A stretch of DNA of 64,000 bases from Modestobacter marinus (GTDB lineage Bacteria > Actinomycetota > Actinomycetes > Mycobacteriales > Geodermatophilaceae), in NCBI RefSeq assembly GCF_019799945.1, contig NZ_JABGCH010000009.1, positions 62,001 to 126,000 on the forward strand, read 5' to 3'. A program made the position numbers and the translations under genes. Shown here piece by piece: positions 17,802 to 26,689 of the stretch (positions are counted from its first letter, which is position 1; the number at the start of each line of letters is the position of its first letter). Under the pieces are notes generated by a model, which made no database searches, was not told the origin of the DNA, and saw only the letters and a program-made list of their open reading frames with translations.

Positions 17802-18785
17802 TCAGCCCAGGTAGTCGCGCAGGGCGTCGGCCCGCTGCGGGTCGCGCAGCTTGGCCATCGTCTCCCGCTCGATCTGCCGCACCCGCTCGCGGGAGAGACC
17901 GAACCGCTTGCCGATCTGCTCCAGCGTGCGGGGCTGCTCGCCGTCCAGGCCGAAGCGCATGACGACCACGTCGCGCTCACGGTCCTCGAGCGTCGCGAGC
18001 ACGGTGCGGACGTCGCCCTTCATCATCTGGAAGGCGACGGCGTCCTCGGCGACCGCGGCGTCGGCGTCCTCGATGAAGTCGCCCAGCCGCGACTCCTCGT
18101 CGGCGCCGACGGTCTGGTCCAGGCTCACCAGGTCACGGGAGTACTCCAGCAGCTCGGTGATCCGCTCCGGGGTCATGTCGAGCTCGAGGCCCAGCTCCTC
18201 GGGGGTGGGCTCCCGCTCCAGCTCCTGGTGGATCCGGCGGCGGGTGCGCACCACCTTGTTGACCTGCTCGGCGAGGTGCACGGGCAGCCGGATCGTGCGG
18301 CCGGAGTCGGCCATCGCCCGGGTGATGGCCTGCCGGATCCACCACGTCGCGTAGGTCGAGAACTTGAAGCCCTTGGTGTAGTCGAACTTCTCCACCGCGC
18401 GGATCAGGCCGACGTTGCCCTCCTGGATGAGGTCCAGGAACGTCATGCCGTGGCCGGTGTACCGCTTGGCGACCGAGACGACCAGCCGGAGGTTGGCCTC
18501 CAGCAGGTGGGCCTTGGCGGCCTTGCCGTCCGCGGCCAGGATCTTGTAGTCGCGCTGCAGCGCCGGGGTGAGCTTCTTCTCGACCAGCAGGCGGTCGGCG
18601 TACAGGCCGGCCTCGATCCGCTTGGCGAGCTCGACCTCCTGCTCGGCGGTCAGCAGCGCGGTCTTGCCGATGGTGTTCAGGTACACGCGCACCAGGTCCG
18701 TTGACACCAGCCCGCTGGTGTCGGGGGCACGACGCGGCGCGCGCACACCGAGGGTGTCGTTGGGGGAGGACTGCAGCAGCGTCAC
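17802..18785 (-). CDS. sigB: principal-like RNA polymerase sigma-70 factor, SigB type
   Basis: 327 residues from GTG 18785. No long acidic N-terminus. Region 1.2 begins at [20 protein letters not shown], region 2 contains [37 protein letters not shown] and [18 protein letters not shown], and region 4 ends with [18 protein letters not shown], so promoter recognition should resemble that of SigA. Short length, sequence, and closeness to ideR match mycobacterial SigB, a group 2 stress/stationary-phase factor. A 64-codon open frame (18782-18976) overlaps its start as GTGA but looks non-coding. The stop is followed on the minus strand by GAAGGACC, the same stop-proximal motif seen after sigA. Confidence 0.92.
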   Translation of the reverse strand: MTLLQSSPNDTLGVRAPRRAPDTSGLVSTDLVRVYLNTIGKTALLTAEQEVELAKRIEAGLYADRLLVEKKLTPALQRDYKILAADGKAAKAHLLEANLRLVVSVAKRYTGHGMTFLDLIQEGNVGLIRAVEKFDYTKGFKFSTYATWWIRQAITRAMADSGRTIRLPVHLAEQVNKVVRTRRRIHQELEREPTPEELGLELDMTPERITELLEYSRDLVSLDQTVGADEESRLGDFIEDADAAVAEDAVAFQMMKGDVRTVLATLEDRERDVVVMRFGLDGEQPRTLEQIGKRFGLSRERVRQIERETMAKLRDPQRADALRDYLG

Positions 18786-19030
18786 GATGAGTCTTCGTCC
18801 TTGCTTCGGGGTCCGGATGCGTCCTGGCCGTCGTCGGCCCGCAACGCACCCCGGCGTGGTCGGTCAGAGCGTCCACCCGTCGTCTCCGGGGTGGCCTCTC
18901 CGTCCGTCAGGTCCGGTGTGGTACGTCGTGTGCAACGGACCGGGGCGGCCGGGTGTTCCAGGGCGTCACAACTCACAGCCGACGTCCAGGTGCGCCCCGT
19001 GACCGTCCTCTTACCCCCCGGCTGCCCGGG

Positions 19031-19462
19031 TCAGACCTCCAGCAGCAAGGTCATCGGGCCCTCGTTGACCGACGCCACCCGCATCGGGGCCCCGAAGCGG
19101 CCGGTCGCCACCTCGGTGCCGCGGCGCCGGAGCTCGGCGACGACCTCCTCGACCAGCGGCTCGGCCACCTCACCGGGGGCCGCGTCCACCCACGACGGAC
19201 GGCGGCCCTTGCGCGTGTCGCCGTAGAGCGTGAACTGGCTCACCACCAGGACCGGCAGGCCCAGGTCCCCGACGGAGCGGGCGCCGTCCTCGGTGGGGAA
19301 CACGCGCAGCTCGTGGACCTTCCGGCCGAGCGTCCGGGCCCGGTCGACGTCGTCGTCCCGGCCGGCTCCGACCAGCGCCAGCAGGCCCGCGCCGATCTCC
19401 CCGACGACCTCGCCCGCCACCGTCACCGACGCCGAGCTGACCCGGGTCACCACCGCACGCAT
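19031..19462 (-). CDS. dtd: D-aminoacyl-tRNA deacylase (Dtd)
   Basis: 143 residues, full length. [18 protein letters not shown] starts the protein. [17 protein letters not shown] holds the conserved Ser-Gln-Phe-Thr-Leu active-site motif, and the C-terminal [12 protein letters not shown] matches the conserved Gly-cisPro-like substrate pocket region (here NEGP in place of the more common NDGP/NSGP). The enzyme removes D-amino acids from mischarged tRNAs in the cytoplasm. The ATG at 19462 has CACGAT 6 nt upstream on the minus strand (19469-19474), indicating a leaderless mRNA. Confidence 0.93.
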   Translation of the reverse strand: MRAVVTRVSSASVTVAGEVVGEIGAGLLALVGAGRDDDVDRARTLGRKVHELRVFPTEDGARSVGDLGLPVLVVSQFTLYGDTRKGRRPSWVDAAPGEVAEPLVEEVVAELRRRGTEVATGRFGAPMRVASVNEGPMTLLLEV

Positions 19463-19522
19463 CCGGCCATCGTGACCGGTGCGCCCGGTGGTCGCGCCGG
19501 CGGTTGCGCCGGAGCGCCCGAG

Positions 19523-20323
19523 TCAGCCGCGGCGGGCCGCGACGACGTAGGCCTCCAGCGGCAGGGCGAGGCGGCCGCCCGCATCGGTCCACCGGGCCAG
19601 CCCGGTCCGGGCCTCCTCCCGGATCCGCCGGTACACGTCGTCGCTGATCCGGTCCCTCAGCGGGGTGCTCTCCACCTCGGTGGTCACGTAGTCGTCGATC
19701 GACGGGGCGTGCACGGTGGCCGGCAGCGTGCGGACGCCGGTGACGCGCAGGCCCGCGCGCGTGACGTGGCCGGTGAGCCGCTCCTGGTCGCCGAGCCGGA
19801 AGTAGGTGCTGATCAGGTCGACGGCGTCCCGGCCGGCGTGGCGGGCGACGGCGTCGGCGAGCGCCCGGAAGGCGACCTGCCGGTCCAGTGAGCTCCACAC
19901 CTGGACGGCCACCCGGCCGTCGGGGCGGACGACGCGGGCCAGCTCGGCCACCGCTGCCGCCGGGTCCGGGACGAACATCAGCCCGGACTGGCAGAGCGCG
20001 ACGTCGAAGGAGCCGTCCGGGAAGGGCAGGGCCGCGGCGTCGCCCTGCCGCCACTCCAGGTCGGGCCGGACCTCCCGGGCCACGGTGAGCATCGCCTCGT
20101 TGAGGTCGAGCCCGACCACGCGGCCGGTCGGGCCGGTCCGCTCGGCGGCCGTGCGGGCGACGATGCCGGTGCCGCAGGCGACGTCGAGGACGTCGTCGCC
20201 CGCGGTCACGTCGGCCAGGTCGACGAGCTGCCGGGCGAGGTCGGCGAAGAGGGAGGGGACGAACGCCGCCTCGTAGGTCCGCGCCGTCTGGAGGGAGAGC
20301 TGGAAGGTGTCGGTGCCGGTCAT
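19523..20323 (-). CDS. class I SAM-dependent methyltransferase (UbiE/Methyltransf_25-like)
   Basis: 266 residues from ATG 20323; a start 12 codons upstream is possible but would run through a palindrome. Motif I DDVLDVACGTGIVARTAAER (about residues 41-60), motif II VVGLDLNEAML, then GDAAALPFPDGSFDVALCQSGLMFVPDPAAAVAELARVVRPDG in the usual order. Likely a small-molecule or quinone-like methyltransferase; substrate unknown. Divergent from the LuxR-type regulator, with an 18-bp near-palindrome between the two starts, so the regulator may control it. Confidence 0.82.
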   Translation of the reverse strand: MTGTDTFQLSLQTARTYEAAFVPSLFADLARQLVDLADVTAGDDVLDVACGTGIVARTAAERTGPTGRVVGLDLNEAMLTVAREVRPDLEWRQGDAAALPFPDGSFDVALCQSGLMFVPDPAAAVAELARVVRPDGRVAVQVWSSLDRQVAFRALADAVARHAGRDAVDLISTYFRLGDQERLTGHVTRAGLRVTGVRTLPATVHAPSIDDYVTTEVESTPLRDRISDDVYRRIREEARTGLARWTDAGGRLALPLEAYVVAARRG

Positions 20324-20357
20324 GCCGCGGAGCGTGGCCGCGCTTGCCGGGGCGCGC

Positions 20358-20375
20358 ATGGGTCAGCTGCCCCAT
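20358..20375. promoter_or_regulatory. 18-bp near-palindrome between methyltransferase and LuxR genes
   Basis: ATGGGTCAGCTGCCCCAT reads as its own reverse complement except for one mismatched pair (16 of 18 positions). It sits 10 nt upstream of the CATACT box of the LuxR gene and 35 nt upstream of the methyltransferase ATG, the right place for an operator. Confidence 0.45.
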
Positions 20376-20396
20376 CGGGCGGCCCATACTGGCCCG

Positions 20397-22103
20397 GTGC
20401 CGGGCGGGCAGGTGGCCGTCGGGACGGCGGCGCTCGAGGCGGGGCGGTGGGCGGAGGCCCGGGCCGCGTTCGAGTCCCTGCTCGCCGCCGGGGACCCGAG
20501 GGCCGGCCCGCCCGAGGCCTGGGACGGGCTGGCCGAGGCGCTGTGGTGGCTGGGCGAGCCGCGGGCCTCCGTCGAGTGCCGGGAGCGGGCCTACGTCGCG
20601 TTCCGCCGCGCCGGGGACCCGTCCGGTGCCGCCTCGGCGGCGATGGAGGCCTGCGTGGGCCACCTGGTCCAGTTCGGCAACGGGGCGGCCGCGTCCGGCT
20701 GGCTCGGCCGCGCGCGCAGCGTCTTCACCGACGGCGTGCCCCCGGAGCACGAGGGCTGGTTCGGGCTGATCGAGGCCTACCTGTCCGCCGACGACGACCT
20801 GGCCTGCGCGCTGATCCGGCGGGCGCTCGACCAGGGCCGGCGGACCGGGGACGTCGACCTGGAGCTGTCCGCGCTGTCGGACCTCGGCGGCCGCTGGGTG
20901 CACGCCGGCCGGGTGACCGAGGGGCTCGGCCTCATCGACCAGGCGCTGGCAGGCGCCCTGGGCGGGGAGTGCCGCCGCCTCCAGACGGTGGTCTGGGCGG
21001 CGTGCACGATGCTGGAGGCCTGCGAGGAGACCGGGGACGTCCGCCGGGCGGCGGAGTGGCTGGCGGTGGTCGACGACTTCTCCGCCCGGTACGGCTGCCC
21101 CTTCCTGTACGCCACGTGCCGGGCGCACCACGGCGGTCTCCTCGTCGCGACGGGCCGCTGGTCCGACGCGGAGCAGGAGCTCGCCGCGGCGCTCCGGATG
21201 GCCGGGGGCGCGGGGCCGGTGCCGCGGGTCCTGGTGTTGTCCCGGCTGGCCGGGCTGCGGCTTCGCCAGGGCCGGCTGGAGGAGGCCGCGGCCCTGGCCG
21301 GGGACTGCGACGACGCGCTGCTCGACGCCGAGCTGCTGCTCGCCCGCGCGGAGCCGGCGGCGGCCGTCGTCCGGTTGCAGGCCTGCCTCGGCGCCGGCGC
21401 GTCGGCAGCGGGGGAGTCGGCCGTGCTCGCCCGGCTGGTCGAGGCGCAGCTCGCGGTCGCCGGGCCGGACGCGGCGGCCCCGGCACTCGAGCGGCTGACC
21501 CGGCTGGCGGCCCGGCACCAGGGCGGGCTGGCCGCGGCCCGGGCGGACACCGCGTCCGGGCACGTCGCCGCCGCCCGGGGTGCTCGCGATCAGGCGGTGG
21601 GCTGCTTCACGGCCGCCCTGCGGCTGCTGCGGCAGCTGGAGCTGCCGTTCGAGGCCGGCTGTGTCCTCCTGGCCCGGGCTCGTGTCGAGGCGCCGGCGGT
21701 CGGCCCGCTGGCCGTGGAGGACGCGCGCGCCGCCCTGGCCGTGTTCGACCGGCTGGGTGCCCGGTCGATGGCCGACGCGGCGGCGGCGCTGCTGCGCAGC
21801 CTCGGCGCCCGCACGCGGCCGGCGGCTCGCACCGTCGACGTCCTCACTGCGCGCGAACGGGAGGTGCTCGACCTGGTCGCCACCGGGTTGTCCAACCCCG
21901 AGATCGCCGCCCGGCTGTTCATCAGCCGGAAGACCGCGGCTCACCACGTCAGCAGCGTGCTGGCCAAGCTCGGCGTCCGCAGCCGCGCCGAAGCCGCCGC
22001 TCTGCACACGCGGGCGCTGGCCGGGGTCGGCCGCGCTGCACCTGCTGCCCGCGATCCGCGGGCATCGTCGAGCTCGCGGGTGTCCGGTCGCGAGACGACC
22101 TGA
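20397..22103 (+). CDS. LuxR-family transcriptional regulator with TPR-like N-terminus
   Basis: 568 residues from GTG 20397, which has CATACT 6 nt upstream (20385-20390). Residues about 10-480 are Ala/Leu-rich helical repeats of TPR type (AALEAGRWAEARAAFESLL, ALDQGRRTGDVDLEL and similar). The C-terminus carries a GerE-type helix-turn-helix (LTAREREVLDLVATGLSNPE, then FISRKTAAHHVSSVLAKLGV, about residues 485-540). There is no Walker A/B ATPase as in the large LAL regulators, so this is the helical half plus DNA-binding domain only. It probably acts on the divergent methyltransferase gene and itself. Confidence 0.85.
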   Translation: MPGGQVAVGTAALEAGRWAEARAAFESLLAAGDPRAGPPEAWDGLAEALWWLGEPRASVECRERAYVAFRRAGDPSGAASAAMEACVGHLVQFGNGAAASGWLGRARSVFTDGVPPEHEGWFGLIEAYLSADDDLACALIRRALDQGRRTGDVDLELSALSDLGGRWVHAGRVTEGLGLIDQALAGALGGECRRLQTVVWAACTMLEACEETGDVRRAAEWLAVVDDFSARYGCPFLYATCRAHHGGLLVATGRWSDAEQELAAALRMAGGAGPVPRVLVLSRLAGLRLRQGRLEEAAALAGDCDDALLDAELLLARAEPAAAVVRLQACLGAGASAAGESAVLARLVEAQLAVAGPDAAAPALERLTRLAARHQGGLAAARADTASGHVAAARGARDQAVGCFTAALRLLRQLELPFEAGCVLLARARVEAPAVGPLAVEDARAALAVFDRLGARSMADAAAALLRSLGARTRPAARTVDVLTAREREVLDLVATGLSNPEIAARLFISRKTAAHHVSSVLAKLGVRSRAEAAALHTRALAGVGRAAPAARDPRASSSSRVSGRETT

Positions 22104-22148
22104 CGCGGACCAGCGTCGGGACCTCGGGGGACGGGCATCCTGGGCACT

Positions 22149-23333
22149 GTGACGTCCCTCCCCGTGGGTCGGAGCAGGCCGCCGGTGCCGGTACGCACCA
22201 TCCTCGCCACCATCGGCCTGGTCCTGACGGCGACCCTCGCGCTCTATCTGATGATCGAGACCCGACGGGTGCTGACCTGGATGGTGATCGCCGTCTTCTT
22301 CGCCGTCGCCCTCTACCCGCTGGCTGCCTGGGTGCAGCGGCGGATGCTCGGCGACCGGTGGCGCGCGCTGGCGACGTTCCTGGTCTTCCTGGTGGTGTTC
22401 CTCGGCCTCGGCGGGTTGGTCACGGCCTTCGCCTTCCCCCTGGTCCAGGAGGGGACCAGGTTCGCCGGTCAGCTGCCCGACCTGATCGCCGAGGCGCGCG
22501 CCGGACAGGGGCCGGTGGGACGACTGCTGGAACGCACCAACGCACTGCAGTGGGTCCAGGACAACCAGGACCGGATCGACACCTTCGTCAACGGCCTCAC
22601 CGCGCCAGCCGCGGGCGTGCTGCGCAGCGTCGCCACCGGTATCGCCGGCGCGGTCACGGTCTTCGTGCTCGCCTACCTGATGGTGCTGGAGGGCCCGAAG
22701 GTCGTCGATGGCGCGATCAGCGTCTTCGACCCGGCCACCGGGGAGCGGATCCGCCGGGTCGGGGCCGACTGCGCCAAGTCGGTGACCGGCTACCTCACCG
22801 GGAACCTGCTGATCAGCCTCATCTGCGGCGTCCTGACCTACGTCGTGCTGCTGGTCCTGGGCGTCCCCTTCGCCGGCCTCATCGCACTCTTCGTCGGCCT
22901 CGCCGACCTGGTCCCCCTGGTGGGCGCGACGCTCGGCGGGGCCGTGGCCGTGCTCGCCGGCTTCCTGCACTCCGTGACCGCGGGCATCGTCGTCCTGGTG
23001 TTCTTCGTGCTCTACCAGCAGGTGGAGAACCACCTGCTGCAGCCGGTGATCTTCGCCCGCACCGTCAAGCTGAACCCGCTGACCGTCATCATCGCGATCC
23101 TGCTCGGGGTCGAGCTCCTCGGCGTGCTCGGTGCGCTCCTGGCGATCCCCGTCGCCAGCATGGTCCAGGTGGTGCTCCGCGACGTCTGGGACCACCGCCG
23201 CGGCCGGCTCAAGGACGAGCCCACCGTGGGAGAGGAGCGGCGGCCGGCGGTTCCTGCCGGGGGCGGCGGGGAAGGCGTACCGACCCCGTTCCCCCATCGC
23301 CGTGCAGACGGCAGCCCGACGACGCCGTCCTGA
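22149..23333 (+). CDS. AI-2E family transporter (UPF0118/PerM-like permease)
   Basis: 394 residues with about eight hydrophobic segments: a pair near residues 20-65, one at 80-105, then after a roughly 60-residue soluble loop a cluster from 165 to 350 (LLISLICGVLTYVVLLVLGV, FVGLADLVPLVGATLGGAV, LLGVELLGVLGALLAIPVAS). The conserved LADLVPLVGATLGG and YQQVENHLLQPVIF signatures identify PF01594. Members include AI-2 exporter TqsA and Na+/H+ antiporters; the substrate here is unknown. GTG 22149 has CATCCT 7 nt upstream (leaderless). Converges on the TetR gene with only 4 bp between. Confidence 0.9.
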   Translation: MTSLPVGRSRPPVPVRTILATIGLVLTATLALYLMIETRRVLTWMVIAVFFAVALYPLAAWVQRRMLGDRWRALATFLVFLVVFLGLGGLVTAFAFPLVQEGTRFAGQLPDLIAEARAGQGPVGRLLERTNALQWVQDNQDRIDTFVNGLTAPAAGVLRSVATGIAGAVTVFVLAYLMVLEGPKVVDGAISVFDPATGERIRRVGADCAKSVTGYLTGNLLISLICGVLTYVVLLVLGVPFAGLIALFVGLADLVPLVGATLGGAVAVLAGFLHSVTAGIVVLVFFVLYQQVENHLLQPVIFARTVKLNPLTVIIAILLGVELLGVLGALLAIPVASMVQVVLRDVWDHRRGRLKDEPTVGEERRPAVPAGGGGEGVPTPFPHRRADGSPTTPS

Positions 23334-23337
23334 CCGA

Positions 23338-24039
23338 TCACGTCGAGCGACGGGTCTCACCGTGCGCGGCGATGCCGTCGAGCACCCGACCGAGGCCCCA
23401 GAGGTACTGCTCGGTGGAGACGTACCCGGCCATCGTCGTGGCGGCGGCGGCGCTGAGCGGGAACCGGTCGGCCGGGGTCTCCGCGAAGGCGGCCTGCCGG
23501 CGCGCCACCCGGTCCGGCTCCGGGGGCAGTGAGCCGGCCCGGTGCCCGTCGGCGACCTCCAGCGCGATCGAGCCGAAGACGTAGACGATCAGCAGGTAGG
23601 CCGCCCGCGCGGCCTGGGTGCCGTCCAGGCCGGCGTCGGTCAGCACGTGCAGGAGCCGTTCGTTGAGGGCGCGGGCGTTGGGGCCGTCCATCGGGCCGCC
23701 GATCATCAGGGCGACCGCGCCCGGGTGCGCGGAGAGGCGCTCCCGCAGTTCCAGGGCCAGTGCCTCCACGCGCTCCCGCCACGGCCGCGTGCGGTCGGCG
23801 AAGACGTCGTGGTCGACCTCGCCGATCAGTCGCTCGACGAGCGCCCTGATCACGGCGGCCTTGTCCGGGAAGTAGGTGTAGACGGCGTTCGGGGCGACGC
23901 CGACCCGTGCGGCGATGCCCCGCACGGACGCCGCGTCGGGGCCGCCGCCGTCGAGCAGGTCCAGCGCGGCATCGAGGATCTCGCCGTCGGTCAGGGCGCG
24001 CCGCGGACCGCGGCGGCGTGGTGCTGCAGCTGCCGACAT
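23338..24039 (-). CDS. TetR-family transcriptional regulator
   Basis: 233 residues. The helix-turn-helix domain is at about residues 14-60 (TDGEILDAALDLLDGG, SVRGIAARVGVAPNAVYTYFPDKAAVIRALVERL). The C-terminal ligand/dimerisation domain runs to the end. The TetR start ATG 24039 faces the DUF4386 gene across 91 bp that contain a 29-bp inverted repeat, almost certainly its operator. The likely target is therefore the DUF4386/membrane-protein pair plus its own gene. Ligand unknown. Confidence 0.9.
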   Translation of the reverse strand: MSAAAAPRRRGPRRALTDGEILDAALDLLDGGGPDAASVRGIAARVGVAPNAVYTYFPDKAAVIRALVERLIGEVDHDVFADRTRPWRERVEALALELRERLSAHPGAVALMIGGPMDGPNARALNERLLHVLTDAGLDGTQAARAAYLLIVYVFGSIALEVADGHRAGSLPPEPDRVARRQAAFAETPADRFPLSAAAATTMAGYVSTEQYLWGLGRVLDGIAAHGETRRST

Positions 24040-24090
24040 CGGTGCCACCCACCCCCCTTGACGCGTGGCGTGCACGGTACAACGCTCCTT

Positions 24091-24119
24091 GGACGGCGTA
24101 CAAACTCTGTACACCGTCC
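24091..24119. promoter_or_regulatory. TetR operator: 12-bp arms, 5-bp spacer
   Basis: GGACGGCGTACA (24091-24102) and TGTACACCGTCC (24108-24119) are inverted repeats matching at 11 of 12 positions around AACTC. It lies 11 bp before the ATG of the DUF4386 gene and would block its transcription or translation start when bound. A partial half-site (GGTACAACG) occurs nearby at 24077-24085. Confidence 0.7.
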
Positions 24120-24130
24120 AGGAGGGTTCG

Positions 24131-24928
24131 ATGACGACGGAGACCATGGGCTCCGGCCCACGCCGGACCACCGGGGCGCTGCTCCTGTTCGGCGCAGTCG
24201 CCTTCGCGGTGGCGGCGACGGTGCTGTCCTCGACCTTCGACTGGCCGGACGTGCTGCGCGAACCGGCGGACGTGGTGCTGCCGGCGGTCGTCGCCGGAGG
24301 CGCGACCCTGGTGTGGACGTGGTTCGCCACCGCCTGGACGTACGCCGTCCTCGTCGTGCCGATCCTGCTGCTGCCCGCCGCCCTCGGGCTGCGCGGAGAC
24401 CCGGTCCTGCGGGTGGCCACCTACGCGGGGGCCACGTCGGTGGTCCTGGCGCTGATCGGGTTCCTGCGCTGGGTGTTCGTCGTCCCGCCGCTGGCCGACT
24501 CCTACGTCACCGGCGACGCCACCACCCGGGCCGCGGTGGACGCGGCGTGGACCGCGCAGCACCAGTTCGGCGGCGCGCTGCTCGGCGAGCACCTGGGCCA
24601 GCTGCTGGCCATCGGCTGGTCGGTGGCGCTGAGCGTGGTCGTCCTGCGGACCCGGGCGCTGCCCCGCTGGGTCGGCGTCACCGGACTGGTCGCCAGCGCG
24701 CTCTACCTGACCAATCAAGGCGACATCCTGGCCACCGCCGTCCCGGGCTTCCCGGTCTGGGACCTGGGCGGCCTGATCGGCAGCGTCGCGTGGGGCCTGT
24801 GGGTCGCCGCGCTGGGCGGGATGGTCCTGCGCCGGCCGGCCGGCGCCGCGCTCGACGCGGACCGGTCGAGCGGCTCGACGCCCGTACCCCCGCCTCGACC
24901 GCCGGCCGTGGCCGACGTCAGGAGCTGA
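24131..24928 (+). CDS. DUF4386-like multi-pass membrane protein
   Basis: 265 residues from ATG 24131, which has AGGAGG 6 nt upstream. About six membrane helices: residues ~15-35, 50-70, 72-92, 100-118, 160-185, 190-215. The IGFLRWVFVVPPLADSY and ALYLTNQGDI segments and general layout resemble the DUF4386 family of membrane proteins of unknown function. A soluble Pro/Ser tail ends the protein. The TetR operator covers its promoter region, and a second membrane gene follows after 5 bp, so the pair is probably induced together. Confidence 0.72.
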   Translation: MTTETMGSGPRRTTGALLLFGAVAFAVAATVLSSTFDWPDVLREPADVVLPAVVAGGATLVWTWFATAWTYAVLVVPILLLPAALGLRGDPVLRVATYAGATSVVLALIGFLRWVFVVPPLADSYVTGDATTRAAVDAAWTAQHQFGGALLGEHLGQLLAIGWSVALSVVVLRTRALPRWVGVTGLVASALYLTNQGDILATAVPGFPVWDLGGLIGSVAWGLWVAALGGMVLRRPAGAALDADRSSGSTPVPPPRPPAVADVRS

Positions 24929-24933
24929 CCGCC

Positions 24934-25554
24934 ATGGCCTCCCGTGCCGCGCCGCGCACCTCGGCTCTCCGCCGATGGCTGGTCTGGACCGCCGGGTTCC
25001 TGGCCTTCCCGATCGCCGGCCTGGCCGGCACGGGGGTCGCCGGCCGGGTCGACGACCCCGTCGCGGCGGTGCTCGGCGGAACGGTCACCGGCCTGGTCGT
25101 CGGCGTCGGGCAGACGCTGGCCGGCCTGGGGCGGCTCGACATCCGCCGGTGGGCGCCGGCCACCGGCACCGGCATGGGCCTGGGGCTCCTCCTCGGCGCC
25201 GGCACCGTCGGCTACGGCACCTCCCTGGGCGAGCTGGGGCTGATGGGGGCGCTCACCGGCCTGCTGCTCGGGCCCGCACAGGCGCTGGCGCTGCCTCCCG
25301 GCACGCGCCTGCGGTGGGCCTGGGCGGCTGCGATGCCCGTCCTGTGGGCCGCGGGCTGGACCGCGACCACGCTGGGCGGGATCGCCGTCGACGAGCAGTT
25401 CACCGTGTTCGGCGCCTATGGCGCGGTGACCTTCTCCGCCTTGTCCGGGCTGCTCCTGCTGGTGCTGCTGCCCGACCGTCCCGGAGCCGACCCGACCACC
25501 GCTCCGGCGCCGCTCCCGTCGGCCGCCTCCGCACCGAGCGGGGACCGCGCATGA
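24934..25554 (+). CDS. small multi-pass membrane protein of unknown function
   Basis: 206 residues, Gly/Leu/Ala-rich, with five or six predicted membrane helices (LVWTAGFLAFPIAGLAG, VAAVLGGTVTGLVVGVGQTL, GMGLGLLLGAGTVGYG, LGLMGALTGLLLGPAQAL, AYGAVTFSALSGLLLLVLL). Glycine-zipper-like spacing is visible. I do not recognise a named family; similar proteins occur in actinobacteria as hypothetical membrane proteins. AGGAGC lies 8 nt before the ATG. Second gene of the TetR-linked unit; its stop overlaps a 26-codon frame (ATGA). Confidence 0.7.
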   Translation: MASRAAPRTSALRRWLVWTAGFLAFPIAGLAGTGVAGRVDDPVAAVLGGTVTGLVVGVGQTLAGLGRLDIRRWAPATGTGMGLGLLLGAGTVGYGTSLGELGLMGALTGLLLGPAQALALPPGTRLRWAWAAAMPVLWAAGWTATTLGGIAVDEQFTVFGAYGAVTFSALSGLLLLVLLPDRPGADPTTAPAPLPSAASAPSGDRA

Positions 25555-25631
25555 CCATCGCCGCCCGCGACCGGGAACCGACGGCGGACCACGGCTCGTC
25601 GCCGGCTCCCGTGCGGCACACTGCCCGATGA
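25551..25631 (+). CDS. 26-codon open frame bridging two genes by ATGA overlaps
   Basis: The ATG at 25551 overlaps the stop of the membrane-protein gene, and the TGA at 25629-25631 overlaps the first possible ATG of the pirin gene. The encoded peptide is hydrophilic (starts MTIAARDREP, ends APVRHTAR) with no recognisable domain. It may be a coupling device that carries ribosomes from one gene to the next, a remnant of a longer gene, or chance. Confidence 0.3.
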   Translation: MTIAARDREPTADHGSSPAPVRHTAR

Positions 25632-26605
25632 CGAGAGGCGGGGTGTCGATGGAGGACCGGCTGTACAGCGGTACGGTCGCGACGGCGCCCGAGCCGGAGA
25701 GCGTGCTGCTCCCCGGCCACGACGTGCCGCTGGGGCGCTACACCACCGTCCGCCGGCTGCTGCCGCAGCGGCAGCGCCGGATGGTCGGGGCGTGGTGCTT
25801 CGTGGACCACTTCGGCCCCGAGGACGTGAGCGGCCGCCCCGGCATGCAGGTGCCGCCGCATCCGCACACCGGGCTGCAGACCGTGACCTGGCTGGTGGAC
25901 GGCGAGATCGTGCACCGCGACAGCCTGGGCAGCGACCAGCCGATCCGGCCGGGGCAGCTCAACCTCATGAGCTCGGGACACGGCATCGCGCACTCGGAGA
26001 TGTCCCCGCCGGACCACCCGGCGGGCATGCACGGGCTGCAGTTGTGGGTGGCGCTGCCGGAGGAGGAGCGGCACGGCGAACCCCGCTTCGAGCATCACGC
26101 CGAACTGCCGGTCGTGCGGAACGGCGACGCGACCCTCACCGTCCTCGCCGGGCGGTTCGGCGCCACGGAGTCGCCGGCCGGTGTGCACACGCCGCTGGTC
26201 GCGGTCGAGATGGTGGTCCCGGGGCGGGGCTCGCACCGGCTGGCCCTCGAGCCGACCTTCGAGCACGGCGTGCTGACGATGTCCGGGGCCGTGGACGTCG
26301 GCGACGACACGGTGACGCCGGGATCACTGCTGTACCTGGCGCCGGGCCGGTCGGAACTGACGGTCGAGGCTCCGGGGGAGGCCCGGGTGGTGCTGCTCGG
26401 CGGGAAGCCGTTCGAGGAGGACCTGGTGATGTGGTGGAACTTCGTCGGCCGCTCCCACGACGACATCGAGCAGGCCCGGGAGGACTGGATGGCCGGACGG
26501 CGGTTCGGCCAGGTCGGCGGCTGCAGCGCGGAGCCGCTGCCCGCTCCCGCGCTGCCCACGGTCCGCCTCAAGGCGCGGGACCGGCACGGGCGCACGGTGG
26601 GCTGA
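25628..26605 (+). CDS. pirin family protein (bicupin)
   Basis: 325 residues from ATG 25628; ATG 25649 (MEDRLYSG), 7 codons later and preceded by a purine-rich AGAGGCGGGG, is equally possible. The N-terminal cupin has the iron-binding HPHTGLQTVTWLVDGEIVHRD and SGHGIAHSEMSP segments (two His, one His, one Glu), followed by LQLWVALPEEER. The C-terminal cupin is shorter and ends with LLGGKPFEEDLVMWWNFVGR. Pirins are cytoplasmic iron proteins, some with quercetinase activity or redox-sensing roles. Context: regulators and oxidoreductases of an accessory region. Confidence 0.9.
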   Translation: MTRGGVSMEDRLYSGTVATAPEPESVLLPGHDVPLGRYTTVRRLLPQRQRRMVGAWCFVDHFGPEDVSGRPGMQVPPHPHTGLQTVTWLVDGEIVHRDSLGSDQPIRPGQLNLMSSGHGIAHSEMSPPDHPAGMHGLQLWVALPEEERHGEPRFEHHAELPVVRNGDATLTVLAGRFGATESPAGVHTPLVAVEMVVPGRGSHRLALEPTFEHGVLTMSGAVDVGDDTVTPGSLLYLAPGRSELTVEAPGEARVVLLGGKPFEEDLVMWWNFVGRSHDDIEQAREDWMAGRRFGQVGGCSAEPLPAPALPTVRLKARDRHGRTVG

Positions 26606-26689
26606 CCTCCAGGGGAGTCACGGCCGAACACGACCGGGGCGACCCGGGACCGGACTCACCGCGGCAGGCGCCGTCGAGCGCCGGCGGGC

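Noticed and set aside
18782-18976. 64-codon frame whose stop overlaps the sigB start
   Set aside because: Hydrophilic, no conserved-looking segment and no convincing start signal. Coupling cannot be excluded but is unsupported.
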